Assembly: GCA_017504205.1 (NCBI GenBank)
Contig: JAFVRO010000019.1
Span: forward strand, 62,001 to 126,000
DNA length: 64,000 bases
DNA from: Clostridia bacterium
GTDB taxonomy: Bacteria; Bacillota; Clostridia; Oscillospirales; CAG-272
Reading direction: 5' to 3'
Shown here: positions 55,925 to 63,727 of the stretch, piece after piece
How positions within the stretch are numbered: position 1 is the first letter of the stretch
Layout: each line of letters starts with the position of its first letter
Position numbers and translations under genes: made by a program
The notes under the pieces: model-generated
The model's database searches: none
Told to the model about the DNA's origin: nothing
The model's input: the letters and a program-made list of their open reading frames with translations, nothing else

Positions 55925-56458
55925 TCAGCGTTCCGGCAAGAACACTCTTTCCAACGCCTCGGCCACGGTTTCTTCGATCTCACCGTATGTAACGTTCAGT
56001 ACGACGGAAAGCTCGCAGTAAAGGCAGTTTTTTGCCATTCTTTCGTAATCTCCGTCGGTCTCGGAAAATCTTCTGCCGTTTTTCTTATACTCTATGCGGC
56101 GGCGGTATATTTCCTTTATCACTGAAACGTACGCCTCGGGCGAGCAGCTTGCAAGCGCGGCTTTATAGGATTCCTTACGTCCCTTTTCTGCATCAATTAT
56201 GAGCGGACTGATATATGCTATCGACTCAAGCAGAATTTTTGCCTGAGTTACTGACATAAGATGTCTCATATTCACTTTTAGGTTGTCAACGGGAGAATAG
56301 ACCATTGAGCTATCGTTATTTCTTATAGGCTTGAGTACATAATACAATCGGTTAATATCCAAGGTATCGAATGGGGCGTGGCATATATCCACTATTTCGC
56401 ATACGCCTGTAGATCCGTATACGATAGTCTCGCCTACGCTGAAGCGTAAATTATTCAT
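55925..56458 (-). CDS. CarD family transcriptional regulator
   Basis: A 177-residue protein with an N-terminal CarD/TRCF-like RNA-polymerase-binding domain (about 5-65: FSVGETIVYGSTGVCEIVDI, then YYVLKPIRNNDSSMVYSPVD) and a helical DNA-binding C-terminal region (about 75-170). CarD proteins bind the polymerase beta subunit and stabilise open promoter complexes. Length is close to the bacterial family (about 160-170). The gene has an AGGAGCC site and is transcribed away from valS. Confidence 0.9.
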   Translation of the reverse strand: MNNLRFSVGETIVYGSTGVCEIVDICHAPFDTLDINRLYYVLKPIRNNDSSMVYSPVDNLKVNMRHLMSVTQAKILLESIAYISPLIIDAEKGRKESYKAALASCSPEAYVSVIKEIYRRRIEYKKNGRRFSETDGDYERMAKNCLYCELSVVLNVTYGEIEETVAEALERVFLPER

Positions 56459-56697
56459 AGAAGGCTCCTTTTCTTAAATCGACAATCATTTTACGCAGAA
56501 ACGCCAATAAATAATAGATCAATTACGGGCATCCGGCATCTCACGTCTTATTGCCGTATGTCAACAAAGTTTATAACTATTACATATTAATTATACCTTT
56601 TAATTTCCGGTTTGTCAACCGAAAATTTCATTCTGTGGCGGATTACTTTTTTCTTTTTTCTGTGAATGTTTTAATCATCTTTTTTTGCGTTTTGCAC

Positions 56698-56726
56698 TTG
56701 ACAAAACAGTGGGTATATGGTATACT
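56698..56726 (+). promoter_or_regulatory. Promoter of valS and its T-box leader
   Basis: Consensus TTGACA (56698-56703), a 17-bp spacer and TATACT (56721-56726). The transcript would start near 56733, just before the T-box. Confidence 0.85.
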
Positions 56727-56744
56727 TACTGTGTATGAATAATC

Positions 56745-56975
56745 AAACGCAATGATGGGGAGTAGTACGGCAAGTTGAGCCTGCAGAGAGCGGACGGGTG
56801 GTGTGAGTCCGCGGTGATATTGTCCGAAGTCGTCCCGGAGCGGTGGGAGTGAAGCCGAGTAGCTTTCAACGGTTCTCCACGTTACGGAGTCAGAGTGTGC
56901 AAGTCTTGTCTTGCAAAATCAGGTGGTACCGCGTTTTTTCGTCCTGTTGTTGCAGGGCGTTTTATTTTTTCAGAG
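56745..56975 (+). promoter_or_regulatory. T-box riboswitch controlling valS
   Basis: The 550-bp gap before valS holds a T-box leader. Stem I elements include ATGGGGAGTAG near the base and AGAGAG (56785-56790) distally, followed by GGTG and the return strand GAGTCCGC. The invariant T-box sequence AGGTGGTACCGCG is at 56921-56933. A terminator hairpin (GTCCTG...CAGGGC with a T run, about 56941-56970) overlaps it. GTC at 56822-56824 fits a valine specifier codon, though its place in the loop was judged by eye. Uncharged tRNA-Val would stabilise the antiterminator and switch on valS. Confidence 0.92.
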
Positions 56976-57011
56976 TAAAATTTGTTTATATAAAAAGAAA
57001 GGATTGCAATT

Positions 57012-59660
57012 ATGATTAACGGTCACGAATTGCCAAAAACATATTCTCCCTCCGAATTTGAGGACAGAATATATCAGTTCTGGTGTGATAACGGTTATTT
57101 CACGCCCGATAAGGAAGATACAAGGCCTACCTTCTCTATCGTTATTCCACCTCCCAATGTAACGGGACAGCTTCATATGGGTCACGCGCTTGACCAGACG
57201 CTTCAGGACATACTTGTCAGATACAAGAGGATGCAGGGCTTCAACACGTTGTGGGTTCCCGGCACTGACCATGCAGGAATTGCTACGCAGATAAAGGTTG
57301 AGGAGAACCTCAGAGTGAACGAAGGTCTTACAAGATACGATCTCGGACGTGAGGCGTTTCTTGAGAGGGTATGGGATTGGAAGCACAAATACGGAAGCCG
57401 TATTATAAGTCAGCTCAAAAAGCTCGGATCGTCATGTGACTGGACGAGAGAGAGATTTACTATGGACGAGGGCTGCTCCAAGGCGGTTCGTGAGGTTTTC
57501 GTAAATCTTTACAACAAGGGACTTATTTACAGAGGTCACAGAATAATCAACTGGTGTCCTAACTGTACGACGGCGCTTTCTGATGCCGAGGTTGAATACA
57601 AGGATATGCCCGGTCATTTCTGGCACATACGCTATCCTGTAAAAGGCAGTGACGAGTACGTTGAGGTTGCTACGACGCGACCTGAGACGATGTTCGGAGA
57701 TACGGCGGTTGCGGTCAACCCCGAGGACGAGAGCAAGAAGCATCTTATAGGCAAGACGCTCATTCTTCCGATGGTCGGCAGAGAAATTCCCGTAATTGCA
57801 GACGAGTATGTTGAGATAGGATTTGGTACGGGATGCGTTAAGATAACTCCCGCGCATGACCCCAACGACTTTTTAGTAGGTCAGAGACACGGACTTGAGC
57901 AGATCAAGGTAATGAATGACGATGCCACGATGAACGCTTACGCGGGAAAATACGAGGGTATGGACAGATACGAATGCCGTAAGGCGTTGGTAGCGGATCT
58001 TGAGGCTGAGGGGTATCTCGTCAAGACAGTTGCTCACGATCACAACGTCGGAGTTTGCTACAGATGCGGCACGACCGTTGAGCCTATTACAAGCGACCAG
58101 TGGTTTGTTAAGATGAAGCCCCTGGCGGCACCTGCTATTGATGCGGTACGCGACGGCTCTATTAAGTTTGTTCCCGAAAGATTTAGCAAAAACTATTTCA
58201 ACTGGATGGAAAACATTCTTGATTGGTGCATTTCACGTCAGCTTTGGTGGGGACACAGAATACCTGCGTTTTACTGTGATGCTTGCGGCAAGATGACGGT
58301 TTCCAAAGAAGACATTACGGTATGTCCCGATTGCGGTGCGCCCGTTCACCAGGACAGTGACGTGCTTGACACCTGGTTCTCATCGGCACTCTGGCCCTTC
58401 TCTACTCTCGGTTGGCCTGAGAGCACGGAGGATCTCAAGAAATACTATCCTACGAGCGTACTTGTAACGGGTTACGATATAATCACCTTCTGGGTATCGA
58501 GAATGATATTCTCAGGACTTGAGCATATGGGTGAGAAGCCCTTCTCTACCGTTTTCATTCACGGACTTGTACGCGATGCTCAGGGCAGAAAGATGTCCAA
58601 GTCGCTTGGAAACGGAATTGATCCGCTTGAGATCATTGAAAAATACGGTGCGGACGCGCTCAGATATGCGCTTGCAACAGGCAACTCCCCCGGAAACGAT
58701 ATGCGTTTCTCGGATGAGAAGATCGAGGCGGCAAGAAACTTTGCAAACAAGCTCTGGAATGCGTCAAGATTTGTTCGTATGAACCTTACGATAGACACAG
58801 TTACGCTTCCCGAGGCTGACAAGCTGGCTCTTGAGGACAAGTGGATACTTTCAAGGCTCAACGCTTTGACGGCGTCCGTTGTTTCGTCACTTGACCGTTT
58901 TGAGGTCGGAGTTGCTCTGTCTGCAATCTATGACTTCACCTGGGATATTTTCTGTGACTGGTACATTGAGCTTGCAAAGACGAGACTCAACGAAAAGGAC
59001 ACGGAGGCAAACCTTATTTGCCAGAATGTAATTTCTTACGTTCTTGACAGCATTCTGAAGCTTCTCCATCCGTTTATGCCGTTCATTACCGAAGAGATAT
59101 ATCAGTCCCTGCCCCACACCTGTGAGAGCATTATGATCACTGAATATCCGAAGTATGATTCTTCAATGGACTTCGAGGCAGAGGCAACCGAGATGGGACG
59201 TATCATTGACGCTATCAAGGCGATCAGAGCGTGCAGAAGTGAGATGAACGTAGTTCCCTCACGAAAGGCGAAGGTATACGTTGCGACCAAGCACACGGGT
59301 GCGTTCAACGAGCAGACGGCGGTATTCTTCCTGCGTCTTGCATCGGCATCCGAGGTGATCGTTGCCGAGAGCTTTGACGAGAGTGAGGTCAGCGCGGACA
59401 ATTCGCTTCAGATCATTACGGATTCCGCTACGATATTCCTTCCTTTGTCAGATATAATCGATTATGAGAAGGAAAGAGCCCGTCTGACGGCAGAAAAGAA
59501 GAAGCTTGAGGGCGAGATCGAGCGTCTTGAGAAAAAGCTTTCAAACGCAGGATTCGTTGCGAAGGCGCCCGAGGCGGTTGTAAACGGTGAAAAGCAGAAG
59601 CTTGCAAAATACCGTGAAAACCTTGCGGGTGTTGAGGCGGCTCTTGCAAAGCTTGGTTAA
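57012..59660 (+). CDS. valS: Valine-tRNA ligase
   Basis: An 882-residue class I synthetase that charges tRNA-Val. The HIGH motif reads HMGH (55-58, in [15 protein letters not shown]), the editing (CP1) domain has [20 protein letters not shown], and the KMSKS motif is in [15 protein letters not shown] zinc-binding pair of CxxC segments ([18 protein letters not shown]) lies in the middle, and the typical valyl C-terminal coiled coil (about 810-880) is present. Start supported by GAAAGGA. It is controlled by the upstream T-box. Confidence 0.97.
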   Translation: MINGHELPKTYSPSEFEDRIYQFWCDNGYFTPDKEDTRPTFSIVIPPPNVTGQLHMGHALDQTLQDILVRYKRMQGFNTLWVPGTDHAGIATQIKVEENLRVNEGLTRYDLGREAFLERVWDWKHKYGSRIISQLKKLGSSCDWTRERFTMDEGCSKAVREVFVNLYNKGLIYRGHRIINWCPNCTTALSDAEVEYKDMPGHFWHIRYPVKGSDEYVEVATTRPETMFGDTAVAVNPEDESKKHLIGKTLILPMVGREIPVIADEYVEIGFGTGCVKITPAHDPNDFLVGQRHGLEQIKVMNDDATMNAYAGKYEGMDRYECRKALVADLEAEGYLVKTVAHDHNVGVCYRCGTTVEPITSDQWFVKMKPLAAPAIDAVRDGSIKFVPERFSKNYFNWMENILDWCISRQLWWGHRIPAFYCDACGKMTVSKEDITVCPDCGAPVHQDSDVLDTWFSSALWPFSTLGWPESTEDLKKYYPTSVLVTGYDIITFWVSRMIFSGLEHMGEKPFSTVFIHGLVRDAQGRKMSKSLGNGIDPLEIIEKYGADALRYALATGNSPGNDMRFSDEKIEAARNFANKLWNASRFVRMNLTIDTVTLPEADKLALEDKWILSRLNALTASVVSSLDRFEVGVALSAIYDFTWDIFCDWYIELAKTRLNEKDTEANLICQNVISYVLDSILKLLHPFMPFITEEIYQSLPHTCESIMITEYPKYDSSMDFEAEATEMGRIIDAIKAIRACRSEMNVVPSRKAKVYVATKHTGAFNEQTAVFFLRLASASEVIVAESFDESEVSADNSLQIITDSATIFLPLSDIIDYEKERARLTAEKKKLEGEIERLEKKLSNAGFVAKAPEAVVNGEKQKLAKYRENLAGVEAALAKLG

Positions 59661-59716
59661 AAACAAGGTAAGCGGCTGATGCCGTTTGAGGCTCGATTTA
59701 TAAGAGTCATAAATCA

Positions 59717-59743
59717 AGGGGGGCCGCATGAGCCCCCTTTTGA
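59717..59743 (+). terminator. Terminator after valS
   Basis: GGGGGC and GCCCCC arms with a seven-base loop, followed by TTTTG. It lies between valS and the DUF362 gene and may only attenuate, since the next gene starts 17 bp later. Confidence 0.75.
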
Positions 59744-59759
59744 ATACGGAGGAATGCGT

Positions 59760-60953
59760 ATGGCACGGGTAGCAATAAGAGGGTGCGAGGATTACGAATA
59801 CGGTGCGGTCAAGGAGGCACTGGGCGGTGCGTTGGCGGCGATCGGTGGGCTTGAGCAGATAAAGGACGGTTCAAAAGTTATTATCAAGGCAAATCTTGTC
59901 AGTATGGCAAAGCCTGATGATGCGGTCACGACGCACCCTGCCCTGCTCTGCGCTCTCGTGGAGCTTCTGAAAGAAAAGCACTGTACGGTCATTATTGGTG
60001 ATTCACCGGGTGGACTTTACAATGCCGCGCATCTTGATCGCGTTTATTCTGCCACGGGGATGAAGGACGCAGTTGCAAAGGGTGCTGAGCTTAACCGTGA
60101 TTTTTCGCACGCTGAGACAAGGTTTGACGGTGCGGCGGTGGCGAAGGTATTTGAATACACCTCGTATCTTGACGGGGCTGATCACATAATCAATTTCTGC
60201 AAGCTCAAGACTCACGGAATGATGGCGATGTCCTGTGCGGTGAAGAATATGTTTGGAGTTGTTCCGGGGGTATTCAAGCCTGAGTATCATTACAAGTACC
60301 CGAATTATGAGGATTTTGCCAATATGCTCATAGACCTTAACGAGTATTTCAAGCCGTCGCTTTGCATAGTTGATGCGGTGGTTGGAATGGAAGGCAACGG
60401 TCCGACGATGGGAGAGCCGCGAAGGATCGGTGCTCTTCTTGCGTCGCGCGACCCGTACGCGCTTGACGTTTGCTGCGCGCATCTTATAGGTCTTAAGAGC
60501 GAGGACGTTCCCACCGTGGTGGAGTCGCACAGGCGCGGTCTTACCCCGATGAACGTTTCTGAAATCGACGTAGACGGAGACGTTGAGAGGTTTGTAGTTC
60601 CGGACTACAAGATACTTCCCACCAAGAGCAGTCTGCAGTTTGGTAAGGGGAGCAACAAGTTTCTGAATTTTATCTCTCCCATTGCAGACAGGTGCTTGCG
60701 GTCGCGTCCGATACTCAAGGAGGACGTTTGTATTGGGTGCGGAAAATGTGCGTCCATTTGTCCTGCGAAGGCTATTACGATGAAGTCCTCCAAGGCAAAC
60801 CAAAAGGGGCTTGCTCCGCGTATTAAGAAAAGTGTTTGTATTTCCTGCTTTTGCTGTCAGGAATTTTGTCCTGTGGGAGCATTAAAGGTACACAGACCGA
60901 TAATTGCGCGGATAATAAATCGCACGAGCCGAGCCAAAAAAAGCAAGGAATAG
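59760..60953 (+). CDS. DUF362 domain protein with two C-terminal 4Fe-4S clusters
   Basis: A 397-residue protein. The DUF362 domain (about 1-270) has KVIIKANLVSMAKPDDAVTTHP, VIIGDSPGG and CAVKNMFGVVPG as family landmarks. The C-terminal ferredoxin domain has CIGCGKCASICPAKAI and CISCFCCQEFCPVGAL, enough for two 4Fe-4S clusters. Such proteins are common in anaerobes and probably carry electrons, but no reaction is assigned. The start at 59760 follows GGAGG (59748-59752) by 7 bp; a nearer ATG at 59754 is too close to that site. Confidence 0.9.
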   Translation: MARVAIRGCEDYEYGAVKEALGGALAAIGGLEQIKDGSKVIIKANLVSMAKPDDAVTTHPALLCALVELLKEKHCTVIIGDSPGGLYNAAHLDRVYSATGMKDAVAKGAELNRDFSHAETRFDGAAVAKVFEYTSYLDGADHIINFCKLKTHGMMAMSCAVKNMFGVVPGVFKPEYHYKYPNYEDFANMLIDLNEYFKPSLCIVDAVVGMEGNGPTMGEPRRIGALLASRDPYALDVCCAHLIGLKSEDVPTVVESHRRGLTPMNVSEIDVDGDVERFVVPDYKILPTKSSLQFGKGSNKFLNFISPIADRCLRSRPILKEDVCIGCGKCASICPAKAITMKSSKANQKGLAPRIKKSVCISCFCCQEFCPVGALKVHRPIIARIINRTSRAKKSKE

Positions 60954-60996
60954 GTGTATTTTGTATGATACGGTCATTTTATGCGGACTTTTATGC

Positions 60997-61025
60997 TTGA
61001 CAAAATTGAAGATGTATGATATAAT
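60997..61025 (+). promoter_or_regulatory. Promoter of smpB (and probably ssrA)
   Basis: Consensus TTGACA (60997-61002), a 17-bp spacer and consensus TATAAT (61020-61025), 32 bp before smpB. No second promoter is evident before tmRNA, whose 5' end is 9 bp after the smpB stop. Confidence 0.88.
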
Positions 61026-61057
61026 TTACTCTGCATCTTAAAGAAAGGAGAATTCTT

Positions 61058-61516
61058 ATGGCTCAGAAGACGGGCGGCAAGATAATTGCGCAGAACCGAA
61101 AGGCATATCACGAATATTTTGTGCTTGAAAAGTTTGAGGCGGGAATTGCTCTTTTCGGCACGGAGGTCAAGAGTCTGAGAGGCGGTGCAGTCAATCTGAA
61201 GGATGCGTACTGCTCCATCAAGAACGGTGAGCTTTTCGTGATAGGAATGCATGTAAGTCCCTATGAAAAGGGCAACATTTTCAACCGTGATCCATTGAGG
61301 GTGCGCAAGTTGCTTATGCACAAAAAGGAGATCGTACGGCTTCACGCGAAGGTAAGTCAGGAGGGGCTTACGCTCATCCCTCTTTCGCTTTACTTCTCCG
61401 GCTCACACGTCAAGGTGGAGCTTGGACTTTGCCGAGGCAAGAAGCTTTATGACAAGCGTGACAGTGATGCAAAGCGGAGTGCCGAGCGTGAAATGGATCG
61501 ACACCGCAAGGATTAA
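61058..61516 (+). CDS. smpB: SsrA-binding protein SmpB
   Basis: A 152-residue SmpB, the partner that brings tmRNA to stalled ribosomes. Family segments are clear: [49 protein letters not shown], and the basic C-terminal tail [20 protein letters not shown] that senses the empty mRNA channel. AAAGGAG lies 8 bp before the start. It is directly upstream of its RNA partner. Confidence 0.97.
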   Translation: MAQKTGGKIIAQNRKAYHEYFVLEKFEAGIALFGTEVKSLRGGAVNLKDAYCSIKNGELFVIGMHVSPYEKGNIFNRDPLRVRKLLMHKKEIVRLHAKVSQEGLTLIPLSLYFSGSHVKVELGLCRGKKLYDKRDSDAKRSAEREMDRHRKD

Positions 61517-61525
61517 AGCCTTTAC

Positions 61526-61887
61526 GGGGGCGTAAAGGTTTCGACGGGGATTCTGAGGTATGGTAAGCGAGTAAAGCTGAGTAATCTTTTCAACTGCTCA
61601 CCTTAAAATTTAAATGCAGACAACAATGTTGCAATTGCCGCGTAAGCGGTGACGTTGCCATAAGGCAACCCGTTCCTCCGGGGAGTATCGCGGCCCCGGA
61701 CTGAGCGTCACACAGCGATGCACGTGCATGGGTGGTTATCCTTTGAGCCCATCACGCAGAAAAAGGATACTCAAGTCCTGAGCCTGACCTTCGGCGCGGG
61801 ACGAGGGGAATTTTAAATGAAGGTCTACACTCGTAGAAAGCTATATCAAGGGGTTTTCGGACAGGGGTTCGACTCCCCTCGCCTCCA
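61526..61887 (+). ncRNA. ssrA: Transfer-messenger RNA (tmRNA), tag ADNNVAIAA
   Basis: The 5' end GGGGGCGTAAAGGTTTCGAC (61526-61545) and the 3' end TTCGACTCCCCTCGCCTCCA (61868-61887) are the tRNA-like parts; the acceptor arms pair with one G-T wobble and a T-arm is visible. The tag frame runs from 61616 to 61645: GCA GAC AAC AAT GTT GCA ATT GCC GCG then TAA, giving ADNNVAIAA. Pseudoknot-rich sequence fills the rest. CCA is not fully encoded after the discriminator base. It is probably co-transcribed with smpB and processed. Confidence 0.96.
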
Positions 61888-61891
61888 TCTG

Positions 61892-61926
61892 AAAAAAGCG
61901 CATCTGCGTTGCAGATGCGCTTTTTT
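61892..61926 (+). terminator. Strong terminator after tmRNA
   Basis: AAAAAAGCGCATCTGC and its perfect complement GCAGATGCGCTTTTTT flank a GTT loop. The symmetric A/T runs make it bidirectional. Confidence 0.95.
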
Positions 61927-61930
61927 CAAC

Positions 61931-62109
61931 GAAATAAATCCCTTGCGGGATTTGTGAAATGCACTGCGTGCGTGAAATACGCTCCGCGTGTGAAATGCGC
62001 TGCGGCGCGTTAGGGGATTTATTTCATTTCACATTGCGACCGAAGGGAGCAATATTTCACAATTCACGAAGTGAATTATTTCACATTCGGCGTGAGCCGA
62101 ATATTTCAC
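61931..62109. repeat. Hairpin array B: short hairpins separated by GTGAAAT, then ATTTCAC
   Basis: Unlike hairpins alternate with one constant 7-mer. GTGAAAT is at 61954, 61972 and 61990; its reverse complement ATTTCAC is at 62026, 62054, 62078 and 62103. Between them lie AAATCCC-TTGC-GGGATTT, GCAC-TGC-GTGC, ACGC-TCC-GCGT, GCGC-TGCG-GCGC, ATTGC...GCAAT, AATTCAC-GAA-GTGAATT and ATTCGGC-GTGA-GCCGAAT. GAAATAAATCCC (61931-61942) recurs inverted at 62013-62025. No gene is present. The last ATTTCAC touches the -35 of the next promoter. Confidence 0.9.
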
Positions 62110-62138
62110 TTGAAACACTATCGCTTTTATGATATAAT
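62110..62138 (+). promoter_or_regulatory. Promoter of the GNAT gene, abutting array B
   Basis: TTGAAA (62110-62115), a 17-bp spacer and consensus TATAAT (62133-62138) with an upstream TGA (TG-extended). It begins on the base after the last array word. Confidence 0.8.
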
Positions 62139-62176
62139 AAACTCATCGATAAATAAGAATTTGACGAGGTACTTGT

Positions 62177-62584
62177 ATGAATACAACGCCGAAAGAAAAC
62201 GAAATTAAATATATACGCGAAGCCCTTAATCAGTTCAACAAAGAAATCGTTGGAGATGACGGTCACACACCTCTCAATATTATTGAGTATGACGAAAACG
62301 GCAATATTATAGGCGGTATTCTCGGCGGTACTTATTGGGGTTGGATGTATGTGGATATTTTATGGGTACACGAAAACCACCGCAAAAAAGGCGTTGGATC
62401 TAATCTCTTACATAAAGCCGAGGAAGAAGCTCTTCGTAGAGGGTGTCACCATGCCCACCTTGACACAATGAGTTGGCAAGCTCCCGATTTTTATAAGAAA
62501 CACGGTTATTCGGTGATTGGTATTCTTCCCGACATTCCAAGTGGAAATTTAAAATATCTGCTTATGAAAGCATTACAAGACTGA
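62177..62584 (+). CDS. GNAT family N-acetyltransferase
   Basis: A 135-residue acetyltransferase. The acetyl-CoA-binding motif A is in VHENHRKKGVGSNLLHKAEEEA (R/K-x-x-G-x-G), with the strand ILWV before it and YKKHGYSVIGIL as the final motif B. The substrate is unknown. The start has GAGGT about 9 bp upstream. The gene is more A+T-rich than the tmRNA/valS side and is flanked by two hairpin arrays, which suggests it is an acquired single-gene unit. Confidence 0.9.
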   Translation: MNTTPKENEIKYIREALNQFNKEIVGDDGHTPLNIIEYDENGNIIGGILGGTYWGWMYVDILWVHENHRKKGVGSNLLHKAEEEALRRGCHHAHLDTMSWQAPDFYKKHGYSVIGILPDIPSGNLKYLLMKALQD

Positions 62585-62681
62585 CAAATTTCAATTTGTC
62601 GAGTAGTTAATAGAGCAAAATCACACACCTTTTTACTGTTCTTACCTACATTTACACACCTTTTTATTACTATTTCGCAAC

Positions 62682-62721
62682 AAAAAACGCACTTTTGTCT
62701 TGCGACAAAGGTGCGTTTTTT
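62682..62721. terminator. Bidirectional terminator after the GNAT gene
   Basis: AAAAAACGCACTTTTGTC (62682-62699) pairs with GACAAAGGTGCGTTTTTT (62704-62721) apart from one T-G wobble, with a TTGC loop. It directly precedes hairpin array C. Confidence 0.9.
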
Positions 62722-62723
62722 GA

Positions 62724-63004
62724 ATGATGTTTGCAAAAGTTCGCAAAGCGAACTTTATGGCAAATGATGCAGGGCGTTGCCCTATGATGAAAGGCGCGCA
62801 AGCGCGCCTAATGATGTTTGCCTTCGGCAAATGGTGATTTCGCCGAAGGCGAAATCCGGCTTCGCCCAATGATGACGGCTACGCCTAATGATGCGTGGCT
62901 TCGCCACATTTTATGGCAAACATCGCATCATTGCGGAACGACGTGGAGCAACATCATTTTGAGCGAAGCGAAAAACATCATATCGCCGCAAGGCGATGCA
63001 TCAT
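62724..63004. repeat. Hairpin array C: hairpins separated by ATGATG, then CATCAT
   Basis: ATGATG occurs at 62724, 62764, 62784, 62811, 62869 and 62888 (and ATGGTG at 62831); its reverse complement CATCAT occurs at 62926, 62952, 62976 and 62999. Between the words lie unlike hairpins: AAAGTTCGC-AAA-GCGAACTTT, GGGC-GTT-GCCC, GGCGCGC-AA-GCGCGCC, TTTGCC-TTC-GGCAAA, GATTTCGCC-GAA-GGCGAAATC, GGC-TAC-GCC, TGGC-TTC-GCCA and CGCC-GCAA-GGCG. No credible gene lies in this 500-bp gap. Confidence 0.92.
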
Positions 63005-63028
63005 TTGAAGACATACAAGGCTTACGCC

Positions 63029-63057
63029 TTGATTTATTTGCGATTGTGTGGTATAAT
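63029..63057 (+). promoter_or_regulatory. Promoter after array C
   Basis: TTGATT (63029-63034), a 17-bp spacer ending in TGTGG (extended -10) and TATAAT (63052-63057). It follows array C by 24 bp. Confidence 0.8.
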
Positions 63058-63082
63058 AAACCAAAGACGGGAGGTGGCGATA

Positions 63083-63622
63083 TTGAAACGTGAAGATGCC
63101 TTTTATTATATGAATTTGATATTGCTTGGCTTTTCTGACGGCTATGACGATTGGTTGAATTATTATTTAGAAATAGAATCTCCATTGAGTGATATTGTAT
63201 TAGAACTTTCTCTGTGTGGCTCTGATGTAAACAAAACAATTTCCTTATTACACAACTACTGCGCCGAACAGAATTTTGACAAGGCGGTTTCACACGATAA
63301 ATTAAGATTGTTCTTCAAAAATGCCTATTACTCAAATCGGATGAGTAAAGATGAAGTGTTATCCACTATGTACCGTTTGTCTCTCAACGTTGGAGATCCC
63401 GGTGATTTTGACATTAAATTATGGGGAAGCATGTACTATCTCGATTATTACTACGGCTTGGCTTTAGATGGTATAATCCCGATGGAAAATTTTGATTTTG
63501 CATTTTTCTCATACCTTGATAATGGAACGCCGCTCGATTCGGATCTTATTTGGAGGAAGAGCACGAAAAAGAAGCCGTCATTGTTTGATAAAATCAAAAG
63601 CATTTTAAAAAGGCAGTCATAA
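63083..63622 (+). CDS. Protein of unknown function behind hairpin array C
   Basis: A 179-residue soluble protein, acidic and aromatic-rich (MNLILLGFSDGYDDWLNYYLE; GSMYYLDYYYGLALDG), with a basic C-terminal tail (KKKPSLFDKIKSILKRQS). I recognise no family; its helical pattern may suit a small immunity or regulatory protein but this is only a guess. I choose the TTG at 63083 because GGGAGG (63069-63074) lies 8 bp upstream; an ATG at 62996 lies inside the array and before the promoter. It is A+T-rich compared with the core genes. Confidence 0.7.
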   Translation: MKREDAFYYMNLILLGFSDGYDDWLNYYLEIESPLSDIVLELSLCGSDVNKTISLLHNYCAEQNFDKAVSHDKLRLFFKNAYYSNRMSKDEVLSTMYRLSLNVGDPGDFDIKLWGSMYYLDYYYGLALDGIIPMENFDFAFFSYLDNGTPLDSDLIWRKSTKKKPSLFDKIKSILKRQS

Positions 63623-63692
63623 GCGGGCGACTTTTGTTCGATTTTATCTTATTTTTGACCTTTACGCTTGATTATTCGTATTGAAATTCTTC

Positions 63693-63727
63693 GCCGAGAG
63701 CGACCAAACGGTTACTCTCGGCATTAT
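63693..63727. terminator. Terminator between the two last genes
   Basis: GCCGAGAG (63693-63700) and CTCTCGGC (63715-63722) form an 8-bp stem followed by ATTATTTATT. Both converging genes could use it. Confidence 0.7.

Noticed and set aside
60003-60803. 266-residue minus-strand reading frame opposite the DUF362 gene
   Set aside because: Shadow of a gene with clear DUF362 and 4Fe-4S motifs on the plus strand.
61526-61887. A duplicated ssrA 3' end (att site) within the window
   Set aside because: I looked for a second copy of the CGACTCCCCTCGCCTCCA end up to position 64000 and saw none, so an island boundary cannot be called here.
61931-63004. CRISPR-like or REP/ERIC repeats in the post-ssrA arrays
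   Set aside because: The constant words are only 6-7 bp and the intervening pieces are self-complementary hairpins, not unique spacers; hairpins are not copies of one another as in REP/ERIC.
62818-63093. 91-residue plus-strand reading frame inside array C
   Set aside because: It is a translation of hairpins and words, lies partly upstream of the promoter and has no ribosome-binding site.
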